Assembly (NCBI GenBank): GCA_024138015.1
Contig: JAMXBB010000009.1
Coordinates: forward strand, 87,438,685 to 87,502,684
Length of the DNA: 64,000 nucleotides
Reading direction: 5' to 3'
DNA from: Lumnitzera littorea
Lineage: Eukaryota > Streptophyta > Magnoliopsida > Myrtales > Combretaceae
Shown here: positions 11,946 to 25,602 of the stretch, piece after piece
How positions within the stretch are numbered: the stretch's first letter is position 1
Layout of the letters: every line of letters begins with the position of its first letter
Translations under genes and position numbers: made by a program
Notes under the pieces: model-generated
Seen by the model: only the letters and a program-made list of their open reading frames with translations
The model's database searches: none
What the model was told of the DNA's origin: nothing

Positions 11946-12640
11946 TTTAAAAAAATTTCATGGATTAGAGACCATGACGTTTTGCTCAAGGTCCACTTGT
12001 AACCCAACCATTGAACGCTTTGGGAAAGCATCAAGCGATAGGGAGTTGAAGCTCTTAAGTAATTGACTTGGCCACCAACATGTGTTCGAGCATCACACAA
12101 AGTTATTGATACTTAGTTACAACTACCCTAGGCTCCTCGACCTCGCAAGATATATTACTCTCCTTTCTAACTAACAACCAAAGAGAGTAAGGGGCTAAGT
12201 GTTCATAATCAACTCTTAGACTAGGCCTCAAAGCTCAAGAACAAGCGAAAGCTCAAAGTGAGTACCTCAGATGACCTAAGAAGTGCTTAGCACCTAAGTA
12301 CTATGGAATGTTAAATTTCCCCCATACCTAAAGGGGCTCACAACACCATCGCTAATTAACTATGAAGCGATGGCCATGGGGCAAGATTCAATTGTACTTA
12401 GCATTAAGCTACCACATCAGGGTTATACCCTATTAGATGGCAACATATTAGGCCCTAAACTTAGCTTCTTAATCCAAACCCAACAAGTATCAAGTATAAA
12501 TATCCACATGTACGTACTTGAAAGGGAGGTGATTACACACTGACTTCACCTTCACTTATTGGCTTCTTCATTCTTTTTTATCCATAATTGACTCAAGCAT
12601 TGAAATGGCTACATTAGAGGAAACTTTAGAACCCAATCTA
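11946..12640 (+). repeat. second LTR-like remnant (Tat-like)
   Basis: GAGTAAGGGGCTAAG followed by TGTTCATAATC near 12199 resembles a polypurine tract/LTR junction, and a TATA-like AGTATAAATATCC lies near 12494. No pair or TSD was found, so this is tentative. Confidence 0.3.
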
Positions 12641-14098
12641 ATCGCTTTACCATTTTAGCTTAAGGAAGCCCGGTATTAAATTAGACAAAAAATCACCATC
12701 AACAATACTTTTAGATTTTTCTAATAGAAAATATAATTTACAAAATAGAAATACGTGAGATAATAAAATAATATCAACTATGAGTAATCTAATATATATG
12801 TCACTTATATATGAAAATGTTACAAAGATCATCCTTTAAAGAAAATGCATGAGTATTTTGGAATCATTTTTTAAAAAGCTTTTATTTTATATTTTAAAAA
12901 AATTCACGAAGAAACAAGTTTGTAAAATTATTGTTTTGATTGGTGAATCGATGTTACTATAAAAAAGAATATATGTTTTTAAGAACTTATAAATATAATG
13001 CTAATGAAAAAGATTACATTTAGATGAAATTTGATAATATTCTCTATTTTCAAAACAAAAAGTCTCAATTTTTCTTATAAAATTATAGTATAAAAAGAAA
13101 CTAGTAAGATTCTTTGTACCTAAAATGTAAATGCTTATAAATATTATCAAAATAAGAACAAGGTTTGATGTAGTCAAACCTATAAATATTTGTGGTTTAG
13201 AACTTTTTTTCTTTAGCATTTCCCTATTAATCACATCGACATACTTAATTTGGTGGAAAAAGTTACAATGATTATACATTAATTCTTTATTCACACACAC
13301 ACACACATACACACACACACACACACATACCCACACACACATTAGCACATGTGCATTCGTAATGCATCAAAAAAATCAAACATAGTAATATGATAGAATT
13401 TAGAGCATAATAAAATCACCAACTGATGTTTATACACAACTAATAATTTAAAAATGAAAATAAGAGACATATAAAAGTAAAAATGATGAATGCTTTTTGC
13501 ATGTGTAAAATTAATAAATTTTTGCACCATTCAAACTTAAATATATTGAAATTTATATGATTTGACTATATGTGTATATAGTAACTATAAAAGGAAAGAA
13601 CAACACAAAAGTTGTTATCAATTTTTTGAAAAATCCAAAATACACTCAAATATCCTTTTGATTTTGTTTTAATAAGCTATAATTCACCTTAGAAACAATT
13701 TACAATAGATAGAACTTTAAAATTTTAAACTTCAATTTTTTACCAAACTTACAACCTTCAAAAATAAGAAGTTAAATTTTATAACCCAACCTTACGTTGT
13801 GGCATCTTGCACCATCATCCTCATTTATACTTCTTGATAAATAAAGCAAATAAAAGAACTCCCAATTTTGCACAAACTTTGAAAGGTGGAGGTGAATGAA
13901 AAGGTAAGCCTTGATTTAAAACGAGGATTAAGTAATATAATCAAACCACAGATAGTAAGACCATTAAAAATTATAGCTATGATGCATTTTGCACTGTGAT
14001 AATAATAAAGTTACCCATGATTGAGTTCATAGTATTTAATACGATTGGTTTTGTGAAGCATATATGATCTTTAAAAATATTTTCTGGTTATTAACATG
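12641..14098. other. AT-rich intergenic DNA
   Basis: Only short low-complexity ORFs. Apart from the CA microsatellite I see no motif, TIR or LTR structure. Confidence 0.4.
13292..13342. repeat. (CA)n microsatellite
   Basis: An interrupted CA dinucleotide tract of about 50 bases, with CATA and CCCA interruptions. Confidence 0.95.
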
Positions 14099-14103
14099 TA
14101 CAT

Positions 14104-17100
14104 TGTAATACCCTAAGGTTCGAGATAATACGATAACCCTATATTTTAAGCTTCTAAATTTAGGGTATTATGCAATATTATCCATTTTAATCCAAACTTT
14201 ACAATAGCGCTAGAAAAGTTAGAAGAAGTATTTTAGTAAAGTCAATTTCTCAAAATAATCTATATAAAAGAATTAATTTAAGAAAAAGATGAATTTATTG
14301 ATAAAGCCAATAATTATCAAAAACGTAAAATTAGATTTTTTAGATATAGAGAGATAAATCATCTAACTTATAGAAATAATAAATGAAGTTGAAATATACA
14401 TAAATATACATGTATTTACATAGAATATACACTACATGTGTTGAATATGCACATATATTATTAATAAATTATAAAATATGGGTAAATAATTATAAAATAA
14501 TTGGAAAGCTTCTAGAAAATGAATTGGTGACTCATCCACTTATCCAAATATGATGTGGCAGCTTAGGATCAACTTGCAATGATGAGTCTAAAGCCAAATT
14601 ATAAGGAATTAACACCTAACACCTAGTTACAATGTGGAAAAGTAGGAAATTGACACATGGAAATTACTTTTTGACATGTAACCTCCTCTAACTCTATAAA
14701 TAGACATTCTAAACTTCAATTCATTATTTTAGAAATTTAAAAACACTAGAAAAATTGCATAAGAAAAATTAGGGAAAATCAGAAAAAATAAGAAAAACAA
14801 GGGAAAATCAGGAATAGAATTTGTTCTGGCCAATTTAAAGGGTTGTGGGAGCTTTGTGGTGGTGGCTATTTAAGGTCAAAGAAAACATTACCTGAGGAGG
14901 TGTTCTGACAAGGTTCGGTAGCCAAAGGGTAGTCGAAAGGTGGCTATTTAGCTTGCTTTATTTTTCGCTCATAAGATTCTAAATTTTTTTTAAATATTAA
15001 ATGAGCTTAGAAAAATTTATAAAAAATTTTTCTTGGTTTATTTTACGTATATATTAATTTATTAATTTTATTTTAATTAAATAGTAAGTGGAAATATAGG
15101 GTGCTTAAGAAAATTCCCTATTTGGGCAAATTTTTATTTAATTTTTAGAAATATTAGGTGATGTTGTTTCATGCTCAATTTTTGTATATAATACACTTAA
15201 TATATATGTTTAATTGTGGTAATAAGAATTTTTGAAATTAAGCATGTTTACTATTTTTTATAATTATTTTGGATAAAATGCTAATTTTACAAAAGTATTG
15301 AAATAATTAGTTTTTGATAAAATTAATAGATGAGCCCTACATATTTTGACTTGTAAAAGTTTATAATGATGTTTGGAATGCTTGATTTTTATTTTATAAT
15401 TAAATTTTCTTATTTAACTAATTTTTCTAAATTTTGAGCAAAAATGCTATTTTTGTAAATATAGGCGATAAGCTAATTTAATACAATCAATGATCAATAT
15501 ATAAACTATATATATATTTGTGAGTTCATAGTATTTCTCATAGAATTAATCAAGCTCGTATACTATTTATTATGTATTTTCCTAATATAAGCCTATATAT
15601 TAACCTAATATATGATATAGTAATTAGTACTAGTGAAATATTTGTTAAATTTATGAAACATTAGTATTTTTGGGTACCAATAGATGTTGAACAATTTGGC
15701 AAATGTAGAGTTTTAGGATTTTTAATTTAGGATTAGAGTTTATTCAAGTTAATTATAAAGTTACGATAACATATAGACTAGTCAATAGTAAGAAAGGGTA
15801 TTTTCGGGCTTGTAACCATATTGATTAGTCTTGTGTCTTAAGATATATTAATAGTACTCAAATTAACGAGCGTAAGATATAAAGTTTATTGACATCAGAT
15901 AAGAAATAAGTAAAATACAGTCAAATGAAGTTTAAAATTACAGTAGTGAAAGCTTATAAGAGTTTAGCTTCAACCTGTAGTTGACTTGGAGTCTGTGTTT
16001 ATATTTTCTTAAGTATGATAAGTAAGGAAGGACCACGTTGCAAAGTTTAGGATTTTGCGCTACTATTAAGGCTTGGTAAGTAGAGCTAACCCATTCTTAG
16101 AGTAGATGTATTGCTACTTATAATATTACTTGCTATTTGATGCTATATTGAATGAATATGACTATATCTTAAGTGAACTGATATGCTATTATAGTAGGTG
16201 CTAATGTGGTGATTTTGAATTACAGTAATTATATCTTGATTAAATTGTTATGCTGCTATGTTGGGTGTTGATGTGATGTTCATGAATGATTGTACTAACT
16301 TGAAAAGTTGAGTGCTTACTAATTCAATCTTTTAGGTGTTCATCTAAATGAACCTTAAGTAAGATGTTAGATTTCCACTAGGGAGAGATAAAAAAAATAG
16401 ACTTAAATAATTAGGTTGAATAAAACTTAAAAACTGGTTGTACTAAATGATATACTTGAGTAATTATTACATGGCATGGCATGGTATAAAAGAGACGTAC
16501 GGGTCAAAATTTTTAAAATGAGGCTTCTAAGTGATCAAGAAAAATCATGGCTTTATAAACTCAGTTTTTTGAAGCATATAGATTCTCATTACCTAAGCAA
16601 CCTGAATATTTTGATAGTCTAATTTGATAGACTACAGTATGTAGTGTAATTTGGTAAAAAAAAGTTAGGGGTCCTACTCCAAATAGCTCCTTGTTGCCTT
16701 AGGTTTCCAGATGTTGTATCTAGATACCCGAGTATGTCGACTAACTAGATAAGTATATTAAAGGGCATAGGATATTGGTATCGATACATACTACGTGCAT
16801 AAGCATAACATGTTGTACTACTAGCAATGAATGCTTAGTTGGGCTAATGTATGTATGAAGTTGAACTTACTGGTTAAGATAGAAATGTTTCAATTATGAT
16901 ATTGCCTATATTGTATTGCTTGTTATCCACTCTCACTCATCTTTAGTAGTTGAGGAGATAAAATGTTTTATCCTCAGGTTAGCAGCATAATGAGGGGCTT
17001 ATCACCAGGGGGGATGTAAATTGAGAACGTTAGCTAGAGTCAGCGACTTTTGGATGGAATTTATACTGAGTCAAGAGTCTTACTATTTTGAAGATGACAC

Positions 17101-17250
17101 TGGAAAAAAAAAAAAAAGATGGTTCATGTTTTGATGTAAATATTAGGCTATATATATAAGTTGTAACCAAATGTTTAGTTGAACTTTGATGTAGCAACCC
17201 CATTATAATATAAATAAAGTTTTCTTTTAATGAATGAGTAAGTTAAGTTA
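14104..17250 (+). repeat. probable long solo or truncated LTR (Tekay/Del-like)
   Basis: It begins TGTAATACCCTAAGG, the opening style of long plant gypsy LTRs. A good TATA box (CTCTATAAATAG, 14691-14702) lies about 590 bases in and is followed by an A-rich leader, as expected for the U3/R junction. The tail near 16980-17220 has 'ggttagcagc' and an AATAAA-like motif typical of this LTR type. No partner LTR, internal coding region or matching TSD for the left flank TACAT was found. The right end is an estimate. Confidence 0.45.
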
Positions 17251-17610
17251 ATTTTTAACAGATATTCCTATGTGATGGTGAATTCCATGCTAAGTTGAGA
17301 TGTGGCATGCATTGATAGTTTATTTCTTATGTGATAACAATATGTATGTGAATAATTTCTTTATAGTGAGATAATGACCACTAGGGGTATTTAAAGGAAG
17401 TTTATAAGAAAAAAATATGAAATATAAAAACATAAATATTTGCATAACAATAACAAATTATACACATTCACAATGCATGTGCAAAAGTTAAATACAATGG
17501 TTACAAAATCATATTATGCATGGGATCAATGATTAATGGAAAAATGCACACAAGTGTACCAAAAAATTACGAAAAGAAATGTATAATTACCTCAATATAT
17601 TGTAAACATG
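17251..17610. other. AT-rich flank of element D
   Basis: No coding or repeat structure recognised. It ends in the left TSD copy of element D. Confidence 0.35.
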
Positions 17611-17615
17611 CTTAT

Positions 17616-18254
17616 TGTAGATGAAGGGAACCGATTGCAGTAGCCACATGCATGTAATGTACGTCTCACGCTTCATGTAGCCTCAGAGTGTTATATTATG
17701 ATACATAGGAATGACTTGGAAAAGAAGAATTAGTTAGGAGGAGTAGGTAGTATCAGAGAGTTTCGAATGCATGCATGAGAAGTGAAAGAGCTATAAAGCA
17801 TTAACCCCACTATTCTAGATGAGAGGTAGTGTGTTCTTCACTTTGAACTCTATTGATCTTGTATGGTAATAGTGTGATAGTACAGCGTCATTTTTCTAGA
17901 TAGCGTAATTGTGTCAAATGAGGAGGAGCTTTCGAGTATTTATAAAGTTAGGCCTCCATTGGATCATGTTATCAATCAACAGCCAAGATGAATCCTCTTA
18001 TTAATTAATTCTTCCATGGGCTCCTATTAGGTTTATGCTCATGGATAGCCTCTCTAAGTGCATGAGCTTCTCTAAAAAAGGTTATGAGTAAGAGGCTGGT
18101 CCAATGATCCCTCCTCTAAGCATACCATGCTAAGTCCCCTTAAGTCATCCCAAATTTAGGAAACCTACTATTTAAGTTGTATCACCTTAACCCAAAGAGT
18201 CATGCTTAGATTGTTTATGGACTTAAACTCCATAAATCATCTTAGTCATCTACA
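17616..18254 (-). repeat. 3' LTR of element D
   Basis: Aligns along its length with 24324-24965. On the - strand it begins TGTAGATGAC after the purine run TTGGTTGGAGGGCAAAA. A TATA box for the - strand (TTTATAAATAC) lies near 17936-17948. Confidence 0.88.
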
Positions 18255-20054
18255 TTTTGCCCTCCAACCAAAATTCTTAGACAAAATCTAAATATTTTAG
18301 GCATCAATCGCTTAATTTAAATAATTAGGTCGCTACTTAGCTTATGTGCATCGTAAAGAGTTACATTACTGCCAAGTGTACTCACACATTTGAAGACTTC
18401 ATTTACTCTAATGCCAACGCTATAAATTTATTTATTACATAGCTCAGTGTGCAAGCTCGTGGCATTATTTAATTGCATGCGTCGCTTTTGACATGTCAGA
18501 GTAATATTGCTCCCATGACAATATATATTAAATATTCTTTCTATATCATAAGCTCCCTTTATGTAAGCTGATTTAACATCATTATGTGAATTATTTCTCG
18601 CATCTAGTTGATTTCCATCTATCAATATTTCCAAATGCCTCTTTATTCTTTAAACATATCATTTCTTGTTCATATATCTTAAGAAAAGTGCCTTTACGTA
18701 TCATCATTCCTTCCCTATTATGTATCAAGAAGATTTCCATAACTCGAAGGTTGGGTGCTTGACTTTGAGAGAATCAGTCATTCCTTCATGGCAAGGGAGT
18801 TGCATTCTTGCACTCCATCATATATCTTCCCTTTCCTTTTTTTTTTTTTCTCAATTCAATATCTCTTCTACATCTTTATTTATTCCCTTAAATCTCACAC
18901 AAATAGATTACACTCCATTATATCTTATCAACAGATCAAGCATTGTTGAATCTTCACTCAACTAGCATTTCCTCTTTAAAGATTTGGAACTTACTCAAAC
19001 TGAGTTGGAAATGAACTCTTCATATATTAAATATGGAATTAGACTCTACAAATCTTCTCAATTTCTATTCCACCTGAGCTCTTTCTTTATTTTTTTTTCT
19101 ATATGTTCTTTTTTTCATTTGACAATCTATTCCGGATATAAGTAGATCTCTACCATATCTATTTCAAGCAACCAGGATCTTTAGGCAAAGAAATCTTTTA
19201 AATCCATTATTTATGTAAGTTTTATCCCATTGAATCATGGAGCAATCTTATTCATTTAACACTTGTTAAACTTAATGTATCTTTCACTTTCCTTCATTCT
19301 AGCACCATAACTTTATTTTCATGATCCACCTACCACTTTTAGCTTCATAGTCTTTTCTTTATAAATTAATAAATCATTATACTCCAAGAACTCATTAACA
19401 TGGTATTTAATGAACATCCAGATCTAGCGAGCTTCGATAATTGCATTATACCATTATTGCTTCTCTAGCTTGCCTTTGATTTTCATGCAAGTATCAGTAT
19501 CATTAGTCTAATGAGTCATGATAGCCCATTATGCCATTATCGTCTCCTTTTTTCTTTTTCAACTTGCCTTTAATTCTTACATGACTCTAATTTCTTCCAC
19601 AAGATCCTTTGATTGCATTGAAAAAAAAATCTCAACGAGTAAATAAACATAGAAAACTGCATTTGGTCATTGTTACACCTGACTCATGGTCATACTAAGC
19701 TTCATTCAATCATGGTTCAAAGATGTATCATTTAATACCATCATTCTGGCATATTGGTTATTTCACACTCAGTTTCACCTTACTATAACTTTCATTTTTT
19801 TTTTATCCTTTTTGGTTCGTAGAGTCTCGAGCTCCTTTTTACGTCTTTGTTTGGCTTAAAGAGATAATTAGCTTTTTCCTCATAACTCTATCATATATTA
19901 ATAAATTTTGGTATATACATGTGTAAACTATGTGCCACCCATATGTTGACAAGACTTCATTCATAGATCCAGCCTCATACTGATAGTTTTAGTAGATGAA
20001 TGCAATATTCGAAGGCCTTACTTGAAAACTTCAAACAAGAAAAATAAATAAATA

Positions 20055-20145
20055 ACGTTGATGCTATCTTGGGAGTAATATGTAAAAGCCTTTCACTTGT
20101 ACCGAGATAAAATCTTGAGTTCGATGCCCTCTAAAATTTCATTTA
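20055..20145 (+). repeat. tRNA/SINE-like stretch
   Basis: 'aatcttgagttcgatgccc' resembles a Pol III B box (GGTTCGANTCC). The preceding 'agcctttcacttgtaccgag' is in the style of plant tRNA-derived SINE heads. No clear A box, tail or TSD was identified. Confidence 0.3.
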
Positions 20146-22159
20146 ACTTCATAATGTACATGAATGTGTATTCCTTTGATTGTTGCTCTATTGACTTGTG
20201 ACTTTGTTGGTTCCCTAGTATGCTTAGCTATTGCTTCTTTTGAGATTAAGTAAAGTTATAGGGTATTTTATCAACTTCTCTACTTCATACTTATCATGCT
20301 GTGACTTGCTTCTATTGTTGCTAACTTCAAATCTTATAGTCTTCATCTTAAGGATAGCATATGAAATATCTCTTTAACTATGTGATCATGCTAATTTCTA
20401 TATTTATATCACTTTATAATCATTGCTTTTGAGTTGTGCCATGTTATGTTAATAAGCTTGTCATCTTTTAGTTCGATCTATATATCTTTTGATTTCTTTT
20501 CCATGTTTGTATGCTGGTACTTTTTTGCTTACAATTCTTGAGCTTTTAAAATTTGGTTGATTTTTCTTTTTTTACGTACTTACTTTATTTTGATTTTTCT
20601 TGTATTCTATAAGCAAACATAAGCTTTCAAATTTTTTAAGTCTAGTCAATCTCTATCTCTTCCTCCCCTAAGTGGTAGTGACAACATTTATCACTTTGGA
20701 GGTTCGAGATTGATTTGATCCTTATAACACCATTGCTGGCAAATTGGAGGATGTGATAGTTCACTTAAATGGTCTTGTGCTATAGGTACCTTTGCGTTGG
20801 GATAAATGGCTAATGTAACCATTATGAAAGATTCTTTTAGAAAAAGTACAAAGAAGTATGATCTCCATGCAATTCCTCCTACTAATGGGATTTTACATTT
20901 CATAGTATGAAAGCCATCAAATTATAGAAATAGGAGGAATAAGCTTTTTCTTTCAACTGATGGTGTTGAAGTTAAGTCCATACGTTTCTTCATGTTACTA
21001 TAGTTATCATTGACTTAAGAATTTAAGCATAACACTTGATTTCCACTAGTGGCATAGAGGAGTAGGGGCAATATGTCCTATCCTACTATTTGTAATCTTA
21101 GTGATCACATTATTGTAACTTTGTCTATAATGTAATTAAGTATTCCTCATCAATGAAGATGGAATTTATCTTTGTATAGATTTACTTCTTGGTACTTGTT
21201 TTGCTTTCATGAGTGTGTCCCAATAATCATACATTTTAGTAGCAATATGATAAAAGATATTATAATATGATTGCTTCAAATGTCATGTGACGTTATATTA
21301 TGATAGCTTCACATAGAAAAGAGCTCTATGTTGGTATTCTTTAATTTGTGTAGAAGGTGTATCATATACATCTGACATGTAGCATTGCGAAGTGTTGTGC
21401 GTTGCCAGGTAATGCAAGCTGCGAGGCATTGTGTGTCATGAGTTGATGTGTGCTATGAGGCCACATGCACACTACAAGTTAATGTAAGAGGGTGTAGACA
21501 TAACGCGCAATAGTCATCATATGGTGTTAGCATCGTAATGAATCATTGAGAATTCTTTCTTTGCATTCAAACCTATAAAGAGTCATCTTTATTGATGTGT
21601 AATTGCATTGAGATATTCATAAATAGATGAAACATTGCCCTTATGATCATGGTGATGAATTGATTGCTAGTCCATTGATATCCTTTCATTTATTGCATCT
21701 ATCGATACTCTTCCTCCCCTAATTATTGATATTTTGTTATATGTTCATGTAGCAACTCCATTAAGGAACTATGTTATCCTAGCTCATTTGGTAATTAAGT
21801 TGTATTGTATTAGTGATGTGAAGGACATAAAGTCCTCTTGCCTTTGTGAAATAGTTATATCTTTAAGGGAAATTATTGCTTTGAATCCTTTGCAGTATGT
21901 TAACTAATAATATTGAAGCTAAAATTTTATTTCATGTTGTGCTTTGAGAGAACAAGTAGGTATTATTTTTGTTTCAAAAGCACTATACACTTAGAAGTGA
22001 TGGCAATTGAAGTTTCAAAGAGGAACCCTTGGTCTAAGAAGTGGATGGTTAAGATGCCATATCACTACTTAACTCAAAGATGTGAGTAGGCATCACTTGT
22101 AAAAGAGTAAACTCTATCATATGGCAATGATAACAACTAGTTACTAAGGTGCAACCTAA

Positions 22160-22440
22160 ACTTAAGGCATGAAAGCCAAGGTGTTAGGGTATCGCTTAGA
22201 CTTATAACAAGATGGTCAAGATGTTAGGGTGTGGCTTGGGCTTAAAGTGTGGCAGCCGAGATGCAAAGGCATGACCTAAGCTTAAGGCATGACAATCGAG
22301 ATGCAAGGGTGTAACATGGGCTTTAGATCATGACAACTAAGATGCTAGGGCATGGCTTAAGGTTAAGGCATGGTAGCTGATATGCATGGCTTAAGCTTAA
22401 GGCATGACAACTGAGATGCCAGGTCATCAGTTAGAATTTG
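22160..22440. repeat. minisatellite of about 40-bp units in element D
   Basis: About seven diverged units of the pattern 'aaggcatgacaRccgagatgc' followed by 'agggcatggcttaagctt'. Looser copies continue to about 22610. Unit length varies from about 34 to 42 bases. Confidence 0.8.
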
Positions 22441-23116
22441 GAATACTTTCATATAAGTTAAGTGGGTTTGTCCCACTACTTCATATATGACCTCAAGCTA
22501 AGATTTAAGGCATTGCTTGGGCTTCAAAGCAAGGAACCTAAGAGCTAGGGCATTACTTAGGCTTAGAAGCATAAAATTTAGGATTCTAGGGTATTACATG
22601 GGTTTAAAGGAAATAGACAAAAAGAATGATCAAAACATGAAAGTCTTATTCTTGAATAGCAAAAATCACTTTTCTTTACAAAAGAAATGATAAGGGTTAC
22701 CTCCATTCAAAGATGTAATAAGTCATTATATGTTAGCATCTAGGCATCATGAGTTGGGAGTGGATTGCTTTAGACATCATTATCTTTGATGATAAGCCCT
22801 CTATTTTGGATCTTATCATAGAATATTCACTTTAAACTTAGCAATCCTTGGTGGGGTGGTCCATCGTTCTATGATATTGGTAATACTTAGGGTTTCTTCT
22901 ACAATTTATCATAAGTGAACATTCAACCCTTAGTAATTTGATATCTTCATTTAGTAGCCAATGGTTAAGAATGGCATGTACCTTGTTCATTGGGCATGGG
23001 AAGGGATGAACTCCTATCGAACTTCTTTATGTGTTATGTTTAAGCCTTTATTACCCCATGAGTTTTCACCTCAAGCAAAGGAGACAAACGTTGTTTTTTT
23101 TTTTTGTTAAATTTAC

Positions 23117-24191
23117 CTACAAGCGCAGTTGCTTAGCTAAAGAGTTATTAGTCCTTTGTGGATCCTCCACAAATGTAGCAAAAGAATGCAAAGAGAGATT
23201 CTCTAAGTAGACTACATACTGAGCAAACATCCCTTGGATGTAAATCTTCACCGACTCTTTTTCATTACTTATAACTTGAATATTTAGAGAAATTTCTCTA
23301 AAGCACTCAATGTACTCCATTAAGTCTTTCTTAGGATTCTACCAAATTCACCCTATATCAATTAAAGTGACCTTCTCTTCGGTGGAGAAAATTTTCTCCA
23401 AGAACATCTTGTACATGCTTGCCCATGAATTAATTAATCTAAAAGGGAGGTTGATGTATCCTGTGTAGGCTTTCTCTATGAAATACTTTGAGAATTCCTT
23501 CAATTTAAAATCATCATCTAGCTTGTAAAGTGCCAGACTCTTAATAAACTTCATCAAGTGCTCCATGGCAATTCCTTTCTTACCATTGAATAGTAAAAAC
23601 TTAGGACCCACATAGTCATTAAGATATGATTTATTGACAATAACGTTGATTGTATGGGAGTTTGAGATCAAACATTCCCATAGTTGATTTTATTTGTATC
23701 TCCTTTATAAATACATCTAAGTCTTCCCTGGTCATAAATGAACCTCTTAGAGTGGATGTGGTAGCTTTAACCTGTGTAGTCGAGGTGGAATTGGGATGAC
23801 TAGCTAATCTACCTTACATAATATGTGGAACAATGCTTGGGAACGAAGAACCTCTTAGTTGGACTCCCATGTCCTTCACCTTAGGCACTAAGTACTACAT
23901 TAGCGTAAAGATCTGATCAACACTTCCATGATTGACATCCTCAGTAACTTGAGGAGGATTGGATGGCTACACTAATTAGGTAGCATGTTACTACACAACA
24001 TTATTAAGATTTGGGGGAACCATACGTTATTACACTACAATTATAGTAGCTAAGCTTGGCACACATTGAGCAAACATTGTCATAAATAGATTCAATGCTC
24101 GAGTAGCTTCTCAAAGCTCGTACATCATCTAAGCATTGTTAGATGCATATTGTATGTTGTTGCCTTAATTGGTTTCCTTTGGTGGCGACAT
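23117..24191 (-). pseudogene. gag of element D, decayed
   Basis: The - strand frame starts at an ATG at 24191 (MSPPKETN). Two open stretches (23348-23671 and 23117-23320) carry a retrotransposon gag core: 'HLMKFIKSLALYKLDD', 'LREFSK'-like and 'AYTGYINL' motifs, then 'YVVYLENLSLHSFATFVE'. This spacing matches the plant retrotransposon gag family. In-frame stops lie in the N-terminal third and between the two stretches. No CCHC knuckle or protease follows. Confidence 0.75.
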
Positions 24192-24305
24192 GGTTCACTC
24201 TGGAACTTTACAGTTCTTTTACTAATCTTGAGTAATGCCGTCAATAGGGTTAGCTATCCTATTCCTACCAAGTGCTATTATCAAATTGTCAATGTCCTCT
24301 ATCCT

Positions 24306-24319
24306 TACTAGAGCCGCCA
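24306..24319 (-). other. primer-binding site of element D
   Basis: On the - strand TGGCGGCTCTAG begins four bases inside the right LTR, the usual place and TGG start of a tRNA primer site. It resembles the TGGCGAC-type sites of Tat relatives; the exact tRNA is not certain. Confidence 0.6.
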
Positions 24320-24323
24320 AAAA

Positions 24324-24965
24324 TGTAGATGAGGGAATCATATTGTAGTGGTCACATCCATGTAGCATGCATCTCTCACTTTACATGGCCTTAAAGAAGT
24401 GATGTAGAAAGATAAGCAGAGGATGGCTTAGAAAAGAAGAAGTAGGAAGGAGGATTAAGCAGTCTCAAAGAGCTTCAAACACATTTGTGGTGGGTAGAGG
24501 GGCTATAAAGCATCAGCCCTACTATTGTAGACAAAAGGTGGTGTACTCTTCACTTTAGGCTATATTGATCTTATGTAGTAACAATGTAATAGCACGATGT
24601 CATTTTTTTTAATAGCTAAATTGTGTCAAATGAGGAGGAGCTTTGAAGTATTTATAGAGTTAAGCCATTGATGATGTTCGTTAGATTACATTGTTAATCG
24701 ATAGCCAAGATGACTCTTATTAATTGATTTCCATGGGCTCCTATTGGGTCCAAACCCATAGATAGCCTTTCTAAGTGTATGAGCTTAATGTTGTAAGTGA
24801 GGCAGGCTAGTCTAATGATTTCAACTTCAAGCTTACCATGCCAAGTCTCTCTAAGTTATCCTAAATTTATGAACCTGACTCTTTGGTTCCTATCATCTTA
24901 ACCTAAAAAGTCAAGTTCAGATCATTTATAAACTTAAAGTCCATAAATCATTTTATCCCTCTACA
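24324..24965 (-). repeat. 5' LTR of element D
   Basis: Right LTR copy, TGTAGATGAGGG to CCCTCTACA, with a - strand TATA box near 24648-24658. It is followed by TSD CTTAT. Confidence 0.88.
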
Positions 24966-24970
24966 CTTAT

Positions 24971-25597
24971 TAAACAAACAATTTTCCTTTTTTCCATTAA
25001 GACTAAAAATATGCTATCATATCTAATTTGTTTTTGCAAATAAATTGTCATGTAGCTACAAATATGAATGAGATGTTAATTGGGGAATTTTGAAATAATG
25101 GTGTAAACATAAGATCATTCCAACTCCTTGTAAATGAAAAGGGAAAAACTTTTACCTTAAAGAAAAAATGCACATAAATATGGAATTTAAGAACCTAAAA
25201 TAAAAGTTTCTAGTAGTTTGATAATTAGTCAAACCTTAGTAAGCGAAAGTTTTTATCCCTAAAAGCTAGAAAAACAAAGAACTATGAAAACTTGAAATAG
25301 AAAATCTAGAATAAATATACACATTCAATTAATTTTCCTAATATTAAATCTTCCAATGCAATGAAATCACTATTAAGTTCCTAAATCTTAAATAGTTACC
25401 TTCGCAATTAAAGCCACACATAAATACATCAAATATTTCAACATTTTATCAATTTTCTTAAAAATTAAAAAATTTTCGATGTGATAAAATCGATGTACAA
25501 AATACAAAAATAAAAAGATGCTTTCTTTTCACCATTAACATCACATAACAAAGCATCAACATTTTACCAATTTTATTTTTTTCAATTAAATTTTTTC
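24971..25597. other. AT-rich spacer
   Basis: No ORF, TIR or LTR feature recognised between element D and the solo copia LTR. Confidence 0.4.
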
Positions 25598-25602
25598 AAT
25601 GC

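Larger units (their letters stand above)
18255..23040 (-). other. non-coding interior of element D
   Basis: Many stops in all frames and T/AT-rich. I find no protease, RT, RNase H or integrase motif. The only longer open stretch (20691-20903, 70 codons, -) matches no family I recognise. It holds the minisatellite at 22160-22440 and a tRNA-like stretch near 20060-20140. Confidence 0.6.
17616..24965 (-). mobile_element. element D: old gag-only LTR retrotransposon
   Basis: LTRs of about 640 bp at 17616-18254 and 24324-24965, both TGTA...TACA, are flanked by a perfect 5-bp TSD CTTAT (17611-17615 and 24966-24970). Read on the - strand, a primer site follows the right LTR, then gag, then about 4.8 kb without recognisable enzymes, then a purine run before the left LTR. 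It is non-autonomous, of the TR-GAG/LARD type. LTR identity is low by eye, so it is old, yet the TSD is intact. Confidence 0.9.

Noticed and set aside
13001..13348. - strand ORF of 115 codons with a Cys/Val run
   Set aside because: The N-terminal run is the CA microsatellite translated; the rest is AT-rich without homology.
14099..17615. TSD for the long LTR at 14104 (TACAT)
   Set aside because: No matching TACAT after a CA end in a plausible place; the right end stays open.
20691..20903. Host gene exon in element D
   Set aside because: 70 codons, no recognised domain, no convincing splice sites or flanking exons.
22160..22610. Centromeric satellite
   Set aside because: Units of about 40 bases with few copies, confined to element D; no long array.
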